Assembly: GCF_016592155.1 (NCBI RefSeq)
Contig: NZ_AP024237.1
Coordinates: forward strand, 3,100,001 to 3,164,000
Direction: 5' to 3'
DNA length: 64,000 bases
DNA from: Mycobacterium heckeshornense
Lineage (GTDB): Bacteria > Actinomycetota > Actinomycetes > Mycobacteriales > Mycobacteriaceae
The notes beneath the pieces were generated by a model. That model searched no databases. It saw only the letters and a list, made by a program, of their open reading frames with translations, and was not told the origin of the DNA. Shown piece after piece: positions 8,918 through 17,678 of the stretch (position 1 is the stretch's first letter; every line of letters begins with the position of its first letter). A program made the translations under genes and the position numbers.

Positions 8918-9487
8918 CTTAGGACTGTCAACCAGTGGCTGCGGAGGAATGTCGCGGCCTGCGACTTCCCGTGCTTCGACCAGCAGCTCGTGGGTTCGGT
9001 GTATGAGGTCAGCGTCGAAGCTGATCGTTACGCGTCGCCTCGCGCCAGCGAAGTACAAAATTCCTTCATCGCACCGGTACCCGGCTTCCCGCAGTAGCAG
9101 CGCTTGTGCGCAGAGCTGAACTCGTTCCGGCTCGTAAGCTCCCTCGGTGATGTTGGGTGGTTTGCCTCGCTTGACGTCGACCGGTCGCACGACGCCGTTG
9201 TCGCCCTCGATAATGTCAATCTTTGCAGCGAGACCTAGCTCGGTTGACGCAAGCGAAACAGACTGCGCACGAATGAGATCGGCTTCGTCATCGGGGAGCG
9301 GAGCATCGCCGCGCGCAATATCGACCTGGCGGTGGTGAAATGATCCCTCTGCGGTATCGGCGCTATCGGCCCATTGTTGTTGTACCCACTCAAGAAAAAA
9401 GAGCCTTGGGCAGTATGCGTACTCGTTGAGCATCCTGGCCGGAAGCAGCTTGGGCACATCGACAACGTCGACTTCGCTTTGTGTCAT
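8897..9487 (-). CDS. cas4: Cas4 half of an IS-split Cas4-Cas1 fusion
   Basis: RecB-like nuclease domain that in I-G systems trims prespacers and selects the PAM. Of 196 residues, 1-190 are native and the last six (PESVDE) come from the IS end. The first cluster cysteine is C26 in NEYAYCPRLFFLEW; the nuclease motifs include KIDIIEGD and VDVKRGKPP (Asp and Lys of the PD-(D/E)xK core). The other three cluster cysteines are now on the far side of the IS in the Cas1 ORF. Without them the fragment should not hold its iron-sulfur cluster, so it is probably inactive. The start codon overlaps the stop of the Cas8-like gene by four bases. Confidence 0.92.
   Translation of the reverse strand: MTQSEVDVVDVPKLLPARMLNEYAYCPRLFFLEWVQQQWADSADTAEGSFHHRQVDIARGDAPLPDDEADLIRAQSVSLASTELGLAAKIDIIEGDNGVVRPVDVKRGKPPNITEGAYEPERVQLCAQALLLREAGYRCDEGILYFAGARRRVTISFDADLIHRTHELLVEAREVAGRDIPPQPLVDSPKPESVDE
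8918..8922. repeat. Target duplication CTTAG, right of the IS1380-family element
   Basis: Second copy of the 5-bp direct repeat. On the minus strand it reads CTAAG and supplies Lys190 of the Cas4 fragment; IS sequence then adds PESVDE and a stop. Confidence 0.93.
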
Positions 9488-10437
9488 AATGGCTGCTTTG
9501 GCTCAAACGGCGGAGCAGCAGACCACACGAGGTGGGCTGGCCTGAAGGTACCGTAACCACCTTCGTCAGAGCGGATAATCCTGCTGCGCATCAGCCGGTG
9601 AACGCCCCAAGCCTCGGCTGCAATCAGGAACCTGTTAGGGACGTCTTCGTCCCGCGGCACTGCTTGAATGAGCGTTCGGACACCAGCAGTCGAAATTGGT
9701 ACTCGCCACAGCGGCCAGGTCAGCCACCCGGACTTCCATGTTCCGCCGCCGCCGGGTGTTTGAACCCGTCCACTTTTGGGGTGAACAGGAAACAACGTTA
9801 AACCACGGAACGCTAACCATTCGGCGCCTGGAGCTGTTCGCTTCTTCTCTTTGGCTGGGTTCGATGCTGCAAAAGCGTGGTCACGGTCATCGGTTGAGTC
9901 CCACTTGAAGGAAGGAAGGGTCGACTCGTACTTCCACGGACCGTAGAGTGCGTTGCGGAGGTGATCATTCGCTGCATCCTGCTGCAACTCACGTACCATG
10001 GTAAGGAACTGCTGTTGGCCTGCGGTGAAGTGAAGGTCGGTCGGCTTCGCATGCCCCTGATTATCTGCGACCCCTTCACAGACAAGGGCCGCGCTCAGTG
10101 ACGAACTCGGCTCCGACTTGCGACAGTGCTGAAGAAAATCCCGAACTTCCTCGGGGCGCTCGAACTTGATATCGGTAGCAGGGTCACCGGGTGGAAAGTC
10201 GAGGAGCGCGCTGACGCCGAACTTTTCCTTATCACGCCTCACCTCCTCCACGAGGGCATCAATTGATGGGGTTCCCTGAATCCGCGCCCGGGGCACCAGC
10301 GTATCGGTCCACCACAGCCGGGCCGGGTAATTGAGGTGATCGAGGATCGCGAGAACTCCCAGGCCCGCCAGGAATCCCATGGGATTCGTGCCGTCAAGCC
10401 CATCCAGGTTAAGCACTGAAGTTCGCTCGCTCATCAC
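9484..10437 (-). CDS. Type I-G Cas8-like effector subunit (Cas8u2/Csb3 group)
   Basis: A 317-residue protein opening SVLNLDGLDGTNPMGFLAGLGVLA, the sort of N-terminus found in the short Cas8u2-type subunits of I-U/I-G loci, including that encoded between cas3 and csb1 in Geobacter (family named from memory). The middle contains LRNALYGPWKYES and the C-terminal half is rich in Trp and Gly (PGGGGTWKSGWLTWPLWRVPIS). Its expected role is as the large subunit of Cascade, in PAM reading and Cas3 recruitment. Position fits: its start overlaps the cas3 stop by four bases and its stop overlaps the cas4 start. Family assignment relies on context as much as on motifs. Confidence 0.8.
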   Translation of the reverse strand: MMSERTSVLNLDGLDGTNPMGFLAGLGVLAILDHLNYPARLWWTDTLVPRARIQGTPSIDALVEEVRRDKEKFGVSALLDFPPGDPATDIKFERPEEVRDFLQHCRKSEPSSSLSAALVCEGVADNQGHAKPTDLHFTAGQQQFLTMVRELQQDAANDHLRNALYGPWKYESTLPSFKWDSTDDRDHAFAASNPAKEKKRTAPGAEWLAFRGLTLFPVHPKSGRVQTPGGGGTWKSGWLTWPLWRVPISTAGVRTLIQAVPRDEDVPNRFLIAAEAWGVHRLMRSRIIRSDEGGYGTFRPAHLVWSAAPPFEPKQPL

Positions 10438-13373
10438 GCTGTCTCCCGGTTGATTTGTTCAAGCGCACTTCGGCGATGGTCGGCAAGCCGAAGAAGCGCC
10501 TCGAGCCACGCCAATCCGTGGCGTCCGTAGCGTTTGTTCAGTGACCAGAACCTGTCTGTCACACCCCTATCGAGCCGGCAGAGCCCGTGCTCGGATGAGG
10601 CGTGGAGGTGATGGGCGTCCCACACGACATCGACATCGACAGGCGCTGGATCCGGTTGCGGGGGCGGCAGCGCGCGGCAATGACCGTGATGGCTCGCAAT
10701 CAGATGTAGCACTAACTCTTTGTCATGGGCCTCGGCGAGCAGTTCGGGATCTGAGGCTGCCAGTGCGACGCTTAGCAACTCGTGCCGCATCCCGGCCGGA
10801 TAGCCCGCACGCTTTCGCGCTTGGTCTCGCCGTCGCTTGTCGCGATGTCCGTGACTCGATTTAGCAAGCAATGTGTCAAGCCGTCCCATGGCGATCTCGT
10901 CGCCATCGCACAGCCATAACTGAAATCTGCGATCCGCCTTGCCCAGATCGTGCAGTTTTCCCGCGAGCGCCAGGTCCTGTTGCAGGTGAATCGGCAGACC
11001 GCAGGCGACGGCAAATCGGTTGGCGAGCCGGCCGACCCCTTCACAGTGTGCTTTCAGCGGAACCTCACGCTCAATGAACGAGTTGGTCAAATCCTCTCCG
11101 TCGAACTCAAGACCGCCCTCGCGCCAGGACAAGTCGCGGACCGGGCGTGCGCCGCACAGCACATACATTCTCGACGGATCGCCGTCACTTGACGCATAGA
11201 CAACCTGTCGGGTAGCGCGCGAGCCGAGCGATTGACAGATGTCGGCAAGCCACGAAACCGGGCCCGCCGACTCTACAGCGCCCAGCCAGTTAGCGATATC
11301 GGAGCCGATGTCGTCAGAGACGTCATCGTCCGGGTCGATCGGTACGGGGGGTGCGGGCAGGCTCTCCGGGTGCTCGACATGTGCGGCGATGACGCGTGTG
11401 TGCAAACGTAGCGTCCGGGCTAGACCAGCCGCGAGCTGTGCTCGATCACCCAAATCCCCAACCTCTTCTCGCGATCGGGGATCCCAGTTGTGTTTTCGGA
11501 GCCCACCCCGAGCCGCCGGGACAACGAGCGTGTCGCCGGGCCGGACCTCGCTCGCTGTGATTACTTCGGTGTTGACTCCGGCCCAGCGCACGACCAAGTG
11601 GGCATCCTGGACGGTCGAATCAGGCGGGGGTTCCGACTCGGGTCCCGGCTGATCCACATCGGCGAGGTCGCCGGTAGTCGCGGCTGAGCGCAACCAGCTG
11701 ATCACTGACCACACAGGCAGTGCCACCGCTTCGCTGGATTTGGGCGGGCAGGCCAGCAGCAGTTCAACGAGCCGCTCATGGTTTTCGTTGCCGGCCCCCG
11801 CCGGCCGCGCCGCCCGAAGAAAGCCATCATCGAGGTCGGCGCGCCACACGAGGTTGACGTCGGCGGGCGTATCCTGCGGCCCGTGCAGCCATCGGGTGAT
11901 GTCGAGGTCCGCCGCGGGCGCGGGATTGGTCTGGACGAGCGCATCTAGGTGACTGTCAAGTAAGAGCGGCGCCTCCAGTGCCCGCGTCTGGCATTCAGGC
12001 GCCACGGGAAGGCTCCTCGACAATGGCCCGACATCGAAAACGCCGCTGCCGTGACAAGATTCTAATTCTCGCCACGTTGCGCTCAGGGCCGGTCCGTAGA
12101 TGTGGTCATCGAATTGCTTCTGGGTCTGCGCATGGGCAGCAACGACCATGACCTGCGAGGGTGTTCCAGTTTGTGACAGTGCACCCAGGCGATCGACACG
12201 TCCAAAGCGCTGCCGTAAGGCGTCGACCGGCGCGATTTCGGTGATGAGCGCGTCGAAGTCGAGGTCAGCGCCGGCTTCGATTGTCTGTGTGGCGACAACG
12301 TACAGGCGAGGCCCGCTGGTTCGTGTTCGGCCGGCCTGCACCTCGGACTTGACCTGCTCCCACATATCGTCTCGGTCTAGAGGGCGCATACGGCCAGTTA
12401 GGAGGACCACTCGGTCCGGTTGTTCTATCTGCGCAGCCAGCTTGTCGGCGATCGCGGCGGCTGTCGCTACCCGATTGACGATGATCCCGACGACCTGTCC
12501 AGGAATACTCGTCGCAAACGGCGGAATATGCTGTATGAGCGCGTCGTTGGGGTCCTGAGTCTTCGAACCGACCATTTTTAGTGTTGCCTGCTTGGTGGCC
12601 TGCAGCCTCGGGGCGAGAGGTGACCCCTCGGCCAGGTCGGCATCGTCAAGTCGCAAGATGTCATTCTCGTCATAGCCGGCACCGGTTGGGGTGGCTGTCA
12701 TTTCAACAACGTGCCACCTGTCCGGCAGCGGGCCGGCTGGCCGATGGTAGGTGCCCAACTCATGGAGCGTTTGGGCGAATGGGCGGGACAGATGAACTTC
12801 GTCCAGCAGCAATAACGCGTCGTGGCCGAGCAGCCCGGCGTGCACGGGTCGCAAGGATCCCGATACACCGTATCCACGAAACAGCAGCCGTGATCCTACT
12901 TGGTCGACTGTGGAAACCAAAACGGTTGGAGTGTCGGGCCGGGCCGCCCAGCTGTTGTCGAGTGCGATTCCTCCTCTGAGTTCGGCAAAAACGAACGGAA
13001 CGCCGTGTTCACTGCTCATCCCGGACAGCGTTGCCAGGCGACGAGCTACCTCGGCGACGATTCCCGTATCGCCCTGGGGTTGCCGCAACGTCTCGCGAAG
13101 CCGATGGACTTGCGCTGCCACTTGGGAGACGATGACCCGCCGGTCAACGACGAACACTATCCGCCGGGGCGCGCGAGATGGGTTAGCGGCCAGCGCGAAC
13201 AGTGCTACGTCGAGGGCAATGGTCTTGCCGGCCCCAGTTGGTATGTCCAACAATGCGGGCCACTTGCCAGTGGTTAACACCTGCTCTGCGAGGCGTGTCT
13301 GCCAAGGGAATAGCTCATGCCCGTAGACGGCATGCGCAAACCTGGCGAAATCCTGTGTGGTGAGTGGGTTCAT
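10434..13373 (-). CDS. cas3: CRISPR helicase-nuclease Cas3 (HD domain at C-terminus)
   Basis: A 979-residue superfamily 2 helicase fused to an HD nuclease; it unwinds and degrades target DNA once Cascade has formed an R-loop. Helicase motifs: Q-like FPWQTRLAE (about 22-30), Walker A PTGAGKT (45-51), DEVH box (191-194), and IIVNRVATAAAIADKL and QRFGRVDRLG in the second RecA fold. The HD signature KLHDLGKADRRF has H808-D809, with a further SHHGH motif nearer the end. The helicase-then-HD order is typical of type I-G, opposite to most type I Cas3. It overlaps csb2 upstream and the Cas8-like gene downstream by four bases each. Confidence 0.95.
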   Translation of the reverse strand: MNPLTTQDFARFAHAVYGHELFPWQTRLAEQVLTTGKWPALLDIPTGAGKTIALDVALFALAANPSRAPRRIVFVVDRRVIVSQVAAQVHRLRETLRQPQGDTGIVAEVARRLATLSGMSSEHGVPFVFAELRGGIALDNSWAARPDTPTVLVSTVDQVGSRLLFRGYGVSGSLRPVHAGLLGHDALLLLDEVHLSRPFAQTLHELGTYHRPAGPLPDRWHVVEMTATPTGAGYDENDILRLDDADLAEGSPLAPRLQATKQATLKMVGSKTQDPNDALIQHIPPFATSIPGQVVGIIVNRVATAAAIADKLAAQIEQPDRVVLLTGRMRPLDRDDMWEQVKSEVQAGRTRTSGPRLYVVATQTIEAGADLDFDALITEIAPVDALRQRFGRVDRLGALSQTGTPSQVMVVAAHAQTQKQFDDHIYGPALSATWRELESCHGSGVFDVGPLSRSLPVAPECQTRALEAPLLLDSHLDALVQTNPAPAADLDITRWLHGPQDTPADVNLVWRADLDDGFLRAARPAGAGNENHERLVELLLACPPKSSEAVALPVWSVISWLRSAATTGDLADVDQPGPESEPPPDSTVQDAHLVVRWAGVNTEVITASEVRPGDTLVVPAARGGLRKHNWDPRSREEVGDLGDRAQLAAGLARTLRLHTRVIAAHVEHPESLPAPPVPIDPDDDVSDDIGSDIANWLGAVESAGPVSWLADICQSLGSRATRQVVYASSDGDPSRMYVLCGARPVRDLSWREGGLEFDGEDLTNSFIEREVPLKAHCEGVGRLANRFAVACGLPIHLQQDLALAGKLHDLGKADRRFQLWLCDGDEIAMGRLDTLLAKSSHGHRDKRRRDQARKRAGYPAGMRHELLSVALAASDPELLAEAHDKELVLHLIASHHGHCRALPPPQPDPAPVDVDVVWDAHHLHASSEHGLCRLDRGVTDRFWSLNKRYGRHGLAWLEALLRLADHRRSALEQINRETA

Positions 13374-15007
13374 GGGCGGTCTTCCGGAATCATCAGGCCC
13401 AGGCCGAGGTAGCGGCCGGCCCCGAGCAGTAGTGGGCCCCGAACACTGGTGTCGAACGTGAGCCGTGCGTGCACCAGCAGCCGCTGGGGTGACATCGGAC
13501 CGCCGCCCCGAAACGCTGGGAACGACCGAGCCGGCCTGCTGCCTACGACAAGGGCACTGCGAGTAACGGCGACGGAGCTCGGCCGCGCAAGGCCCACATG
13601 CTCACAAGCTGCCGTGAGCGACGCCTCGGCCTCCTGCGCAGCCCGCGCCGCGGTTGTTGGATTACGGCTGGCCAGATTTCCCGGGTGGCGATCAAGCGCG
13701 ATGGGTGTGACCGAAACCCAGGTCTGCGCGGGCCCCTCCCACCGGCTGCGCCGCAAGCTCCAGGCATCCGCCGGATCCTGAATACGCGTGAACCACAGTT
13801 CTTCCCCACCGCTAAGCAGAATCCGCACTCGAAAATTGCCGCTGCGATCGGTTCCCTCCCAACGGCCGATCGCTCGCAGTATTTCGTCTCGGGCAGAAAG
13901 CAGGGGCGATACATGGGGGAGCAGAAGCGCAAAACCCACCAGATGACCGTCGGCGTGTTGACGTCCCACAAACGGCATCGGCATGATCGCCAGATGCGGG
14001 TGGTGAGAACTCGCGCCGTCGTGGCCGTGGCCGGAGATCAACTCTGGTGGGGGATCAGCGGCGTGGCGCAGAATCCCGGCGCGCACCGCTGTGGAAAGGC
14101 TCGCCGCCGCGTGGATCGGCAATCGCCGTCCGGAAACCTGGGTAAATGCGAACCATTCACCGGAGTTGTGGGGTATTTGCGGCTCGGCATCGGGCCGGGT
14201 TGCACCGCGGAGGCGATAGCGTCGTACGTCGCTGGGCATTGTCCGTGGACGGCAGCCCTGGTGTTTTAAGAAGGCCGCCTCGAGTTCTCGGAGCAGGCCG
14301 CGACTTGGTGTGCGCAGCAACCTGTCTCCGTGTGGACTCGGAACCCATACCGGCATCCGCAGGCTGTCCACATCGACGTGCCGCTCGATTCGGCACGACA
14401 CAAGCGAGCTGGAATGCCCTATCCGAGTCACGGTGGCGAGAATCCGGTCAAGCACGTCGGCGATCTCATCAGGAGGCTCGCTATCGGGCCAGACATAGTG
14501 GACACGCGGCACCACCGGGGTAACCGACGGATAGTATCGCGGCATCCGTTTACGTCCTGAAGGCAACAACTCCAAGGCGGTTGTCCAATTCGTCCTCCCG
14601 ATGTCGTTTACTTTCTTGCGAATATCGCGGGCTTTCTGCAGGGCACGACGCGCCCTCTCACGTTGGGCGCCTTCGGTTTGCGCGATCGTTCGCCTCGCGG
14701 CGAGAATGTTGTCGTAGACCTTTTCATCGACTGCTCTGACGACGGATGTGTCGTTGACCGGCACGAAATGGGGGCGCACGCTTCGCTCGGCCGCTTCCGA
14801 CGCAGCGACCAACGGTGGCGGTTGGCGTTCCAGCCATTCGACGGCAGCGCGCTCACCCTCCCCCGCGTCCGCTTGCTCCTTCCACGCCGCGACCAGCGCA
14901 CAAAAGAGCCGGGCCGGGTGGGGTGGCCACTCATGCTGGCGGCGATCCCCGGGTGCGGTGGCCACGAATCTCCCGGTGAGAAACTCCACGGTGACCGCGA
15001 TCATCAC
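13370..15007 (-). CDS. csb2: Csb2, Cas5-Cas6 fusion of type I-G Cascade
   Basis: A 545-residue protein of the GSU0054/Csb2 family, which combines a Cas5-like backbone subunit with a Cas6-like pre-crRNA endonuclease. The N-terminus (VTVEFLTGRFVATAPGDRR followed by EWPPHPARLFCALVAAW) is highly characteristic of the family. A charged linker (about residues 90-140: ILAARRTIAQTEGAQRERAR) follows, and the C-terminal end carries a glycine-rich loop, LLLGAGRYLGLGLM, as in RAMP proteins. It is the only Cas6 candidate in the locus and so should cut the 36-base repeats. Start is GTG at 15007, overlapping the csb1 stop, or the adjacent ATG at 15004. Confidence 0.93.
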   Translation of the reverse strand: MMIAVTVEFLTGRFVATAPGDRRQHEWPPHPARLFCALVAAWKEQADAGEGERAAVEWLERQPPPLVAASEAAERSVRPHFVPVNDTSVVRAVDEKVYDNILAARRTIAQTEGAQRERARRALQKARDIRKKVNDIGRTNWTTALELLPSGRKRMPRYYPSVTPVVPRVHYVWPDSEPPDEIADVLDRILATVTRIGHSSSLVSCRIERHVDVDSLRMPVWVPSPHGDRLLRTPSRGLLRELEAAFLKHQGCRPRTMPSDVRRYRLRGATRPDAEPQIPHNSGEWFAFTQVSGRRLPIHAAASLSTAVRAGILRHAADPPPELISGHGHDGASSHHPHLAIMPMPFVGRQHADGHLVGFALLLPHVSPLLSARDEILRAIGRWEGTDRSGNFRVRILLSGGEELWFTRIQDPADAWSLRRSRWEGPAQTWVSVTPIALDRHPGNLASRNPTTAARAAQEAEASLTAACEHVGLARPSSVAVTRSALVVGSRPARSFPAFRGGGPMSPQRLLVHARLTFDTSVRGPLLLGAGRYLGLGLMIPEDRP

Positions 15008-16266
15008 TCGGCTCCCAGCTTCGCGATCAATTTGTTGCGGCTCTGCTCGATCAGCTTCACCAGTTTCGGGGCGGGCTCAAGCCTTATCTCGGCCTGATGC
15101 CACCCGATCCCGGCGCGCTTCGCGTGCTCAGCGGCCTCGGCAACGAGACCACAGGCAGCCGACGAGTCCAGCGAGTAGGTTGCGACGGTTGAGCCGTCAC
15201 GCCCCAAGGCTTCCAGCGTGGGTGTTCCCTGGGGCAGCAGCAGACACCGCGACCGAAGGTCATAATCGTTTTCAACGTGCAACGCGGAGGCCGCGACACC
15301 CAGCGCCGCCACGGCGGTGCGGGCCGAGACCTCGGCGTCCCGGCGCCGTTCTCCCTCAAGCGGGGACCCGTCGGCATCCTGCGTGAATCGCAGTTTCCGC
15401 AGGGCGGCCAACGAAAGCACCAGTGTCTGTGTCGCGTGGTCGATCAGCACTCCGCCGGCTTGACGATCGATGCTCGGTGTGAAATTTCCATGGTTGATCT
15501 GCGACGGTCGCCCCTTGTCCTCCCCCTTGCCGAATTTCTCCGGCTTGCCTTTATCGTCCTTCTGCGCTTGAGCTGGGTCCAGGGTCCAGAATTCGTCGGC
15601 ATCCGCCGCTTCATAGATCTCGGCAGCAGCCCGTTCGATGGCCAAAGGGTCGATCCGGCTACCGACCTTCACCGCCAGCTTGACGTTGTGGCCGACGATC
15701 TCGGAGACGATTGCCCGCTGAAACTTCGACCCCAGCCCGCCTTTCGGCCCAGTCGAATCCCACGCGCCGAACAGCAGACAGGTCGGGGCGAACCGGAACA
15801 TCGCGGTGGCGTTGTCGGGCCTGGCTTCGGTGATCGCCTGCCCGATATCGCTGAGCCGAAACAGCGTGCCGTCGAGCAGGCTGTCCCGAAACAGCGCGTC
15901 GACGATCCGGTGGGGTGCGCGCAAGACCGAAATACGGTCTAGGTCGCGAACACTTTCGTAGCCACGAAAATCCACATATGCGACAGGGAAGTTAAGCTGC
16001 CCGGCGTCCCGCGCGTTCTCCAGCGCAGACTCGAGCCGGTTGGCTTGCGATGCCACGGAGTCAAGCAAGACCCGCGCGTATTCGCCCTCCCTGTCCCGGA
16101 CCGGCCCCTCGACGGCGTATTTGGTGCCGCCACCGTCGGTACTGTAGGTGGGGGGATAGACACGATCGCCGCGACCGCCAGCGGGCTGCAACTCGATGAC
16201 CGAACGAAGCGCCACAGCCCCGCCAGCCACGGCTTCACGAAGCTGCTCATAGTTGATCGGGTTCAT
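15004..16266 (-). CDS. csb1: Csb1, Cas7 backbone subunit of type I-G Cascade
   Basis: A 420-residue GSU0053/Csb1-family protein, the Cas7-type subunit that coats the crRNA spacer in multiple copies. Recognisable family stretches are LRSVIELQPAGGRGDRVYPP near the N-terminus, LDRISVLRAPHRIVDALFRDS and APTCLLFGAWDSTGPKGGLG in the middle. It is the first gene of the cas operon. ATG at 16266 is preceded by GAGAGG at a normal distance on the minus strand, and that ribosome site lies in one arm of an inverted repeat (see 16271-16310). Composition is more GC-rich than cas1-cas2. Confidence 0.95.
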   Translation of the reverse strand: MNPINYEQLREAVAGGAVALRSVIELQPAGGRGDRVYPPTYSTDGGGTKYAVEGPVRDREGEYARVLLDSVASQANRLESALENARDAGQLNFPVAYVDFRGYESVRDLDRISVLRAPHRIVDALFRDSLLDGTLFRLSDIGQAITEARPDNATAMFRFAPTCLLFGAWDSTGPKGGLGSKFQRAIVSEIVGHNVKLAVKVGSRIDPLAIERAAAEIYEAADADEFWTLDPAQAQKDDKGKPEKFGKGEDKGRPSQINHGNFTPSIDRQAGGVLIDHATQTLVLSLAALRKLRFTQDADGSPLEGERRRDAEVSARTAVAALGVAASALHVENDYDLRSRCLLLPQGTPTLEALGRDGSTVATYSLDSSAACGLVAEAAEHAKRAGIGWHQAEIRLEPAPKLVKLIEQSRNKLIAKLGAE

Positions 16267-16270
16267 TGGG

Positions 16271-16310
16271 TACCTCTCGTTGTGTGCCAGTGATGTCCCA
16301 ATGAGAGGTA
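16271..16310 (-). promoter_or_regulatory. csb1: Inverted repeat covering the csb1 ribosome-binding site
   Basis: Arms TACCTCTCGTTG (16271-16282) and CAATGAGAGGTA (16299-16310) pair over 12 bases with one G-T type mismatch and a 16-base loop. On the minus strand the proximal arm contains the GAGAGG ribosome site of csb1, five bases from the ATG. In mRNA this hairpin would hide the site, and in DNA it could be an operator. Either would control the whole cas operon. Confidence 0.6.
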
Positions 16311-16432
16311 TCTATCAAGACGGTACGACAAGCCGGGGCGCTTTCAGCTAGCAAGTCGTTGCCGCAGTTACTCCCGGAGGTACAGAATCAAGGCTGGCCG
16401 GCCTCCCATAAGGCCGATAGCGCCGGCAACGC

Positions 16433-16861
16433 CTACGTCATGGCCACCGCGACCGCGCCGGCGCTGGCCACACACATCGACGGGCCGTGCGGCACGGTGG
16501 CGGCCCCCGTCGCGGCTTTTACCACGAGACCGCACACCGCGGTCAGCAGCGGCGCGCCGAGCGCCGCCAGAAACCACACATCCACACCGAAGCAACCCGT
16601 CAGCGCGCCCAGGCCGGTGGCCAGCTTGACGTCGCCGGCGCCCATCGCCGCCGGCGCCGCCAGGTGCACCAGCAGATACACGCCGCCCAGCGCCGCCGCG
16701 CCGGCCAGCGCCGGTCCTCCTTGTCCACCGGTCAGCGCGGCAAGCACGATGACGCCCGCGCCGGGCAGCGTCAGCGTGTTGGGCAGTCGCCGCTGCCGAA
16801 CGTCGTAGAGGCTCAGCGCGGCCAGCCACACCAGCACTACGCCTGCGACCGTGATCCGCAT
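16433..16861 (-). CDS. Short type IV prepilin peptidase-like membrane protein (A24 family)
   Basis: A 142-residue membrane protein with about five hydrophobic segments. It has the two aspartate motifs of A24 peptidases: the first in LYDVRQRRLPN after TM1 and the second in MGAGDVKLATGLGAL (GxGD). It lacks the N-terminal methylase domain of full-length PilD, as do most actinobacterial versions that process Flp/Tad pilins or pseudopilins. It sits ten bases after aroE on the same strand, the arrangement I recall for Rv2551c-Rv2552c in M. tuberculosis. The start is ATG at 16861, immediately before MRITVAGVVLVW. The 166 bases between this gene and csb1 mark the join between chromosome and CRISPR locus. 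Confidence 0.85.
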   Translation of the reverse strand: MRITVAGVVLVWLAALSLYDVRQRRLPNTLTLPGAGVIVLAALTGGQGGPALAGAAALGGVYLLVHLAAPAAMGAGDVKLATGLGALTGCFGVDVWFLAALGAPLLTAVCGLVVKAATGAATVPHGPSMCVASAGAVAVAMT

Positions 16862-16871
16862 GGGCGGCAGG

Positions 16872-17678
16872 CTAACCCAACGCCGCAGCCATGGCTTCTC
16901 GCGGTGCGGGCAGCCCTGTGAATTGTTCGACTTGGGCAAACGCCTGGTGCAGCAGCATCTGCAGCCCGCCGACCACCCGGCCACCGGCCGCGGCCACCGC
17001 CACGGCCAGCGGGGTGGGCCACGGGTCGTAGACGACGTCAAGCAGCACCGGGACATTTGCCAGCGCCTCGGCGTAACGCGCCGCCACATCGGCGGGAATC
17101 GTGCTGACCAGCACGGAAGCGCCCGCTGCTGCCCCGGACAGCGCCGGGCTGTCCAGCTCGCAGAACCGGGTCGGCACACCGAGCCGAACACCCAGGTCCA
17201 CCAGCCGCGCCGCCTTGTCCGGGTTGCGTGCGACCACGGTCAGGCCGTCGGCGCCCAGCTGCGCCAACGCCGCCACCACCGCCGGGGCGGTGCCACCCGA
17301 TCCGACCACCACCGCGTGCCCGCTCACCGCACCGAGCGCGCCCGTCACACCGTCGATGTCGGTGTTGTCGGCGCGCCAGCCGGCCGGTGTGCGCACCAGG
17401 GTGTTGGCTGAACCGACCAACTCCGCACGGTCGGTGCGTTCGTCGGCGAATGCCAGCGCGGCGAACTTGCCGGGCATCGTCACCGAAAAGCCCACCCATT
17501 CGGGCCCGCAGCCGCCGACCAGGCGAGGCAGCTCGTCGGCGCCGCATTCGATGCGCTCGTAGGTCCAGTCGTACAGGCCCAGCGCGCGGTATGCGGCCAG
17601 GTGCAGCTGCGGGGACCGGGAATGCGCGACCGGCGAGCCGAGGATCGCCGCTTTTCTACCGCGCGGAGTCGAGCACAC
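16872..17678 (-). CDS. aroE: Shikimate dehydrogenase
   Basis: A 268-residue NADP-dependent enzyme reducing 3-dehydroshikimate to shikimate in aromatic amino acid synthesis. Substrate-site residues appear in ILGSPVAHSRSPQLHLAAYRA (SxS), the catalytic Lys in VTMPGKFAA, and NTD in WRADNTDIDG. The Rossmann glycine motif is VVGSGGTAPA, and the C-terminal GGLQMLLHQAFAQVEQFTG is conserved. The GTG start at 17678 lies inside the 3' end of mltG (23-base overlap). The frame stays open further upstream, but that part is antisense-type shadow of mltG. Confidence 0.95.
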   Translation of the reverse strand: MCSTPRGRKAAILGSPVAHSRSPQLHLAAYRALGLYDWTYERIECGADELPRLVGGCGPEWVGFSVTMPGKFAALAFADERTDRAELVGSANTLVRTPAGWRADNTDIDGVTGALGAVSGHAVVVGSGGTAPAVVAALAQLGADGLTVVARNPDKAARLVDLGVRLGVPTRFCELDSPALSGAAAGASVLVSTIPADVAARYAEALANVPVLLDVVYDPWPTPLAVAVAAAGGRVVGGLQMLLHQAFAQVEQFTGLPAPREAMAAALG

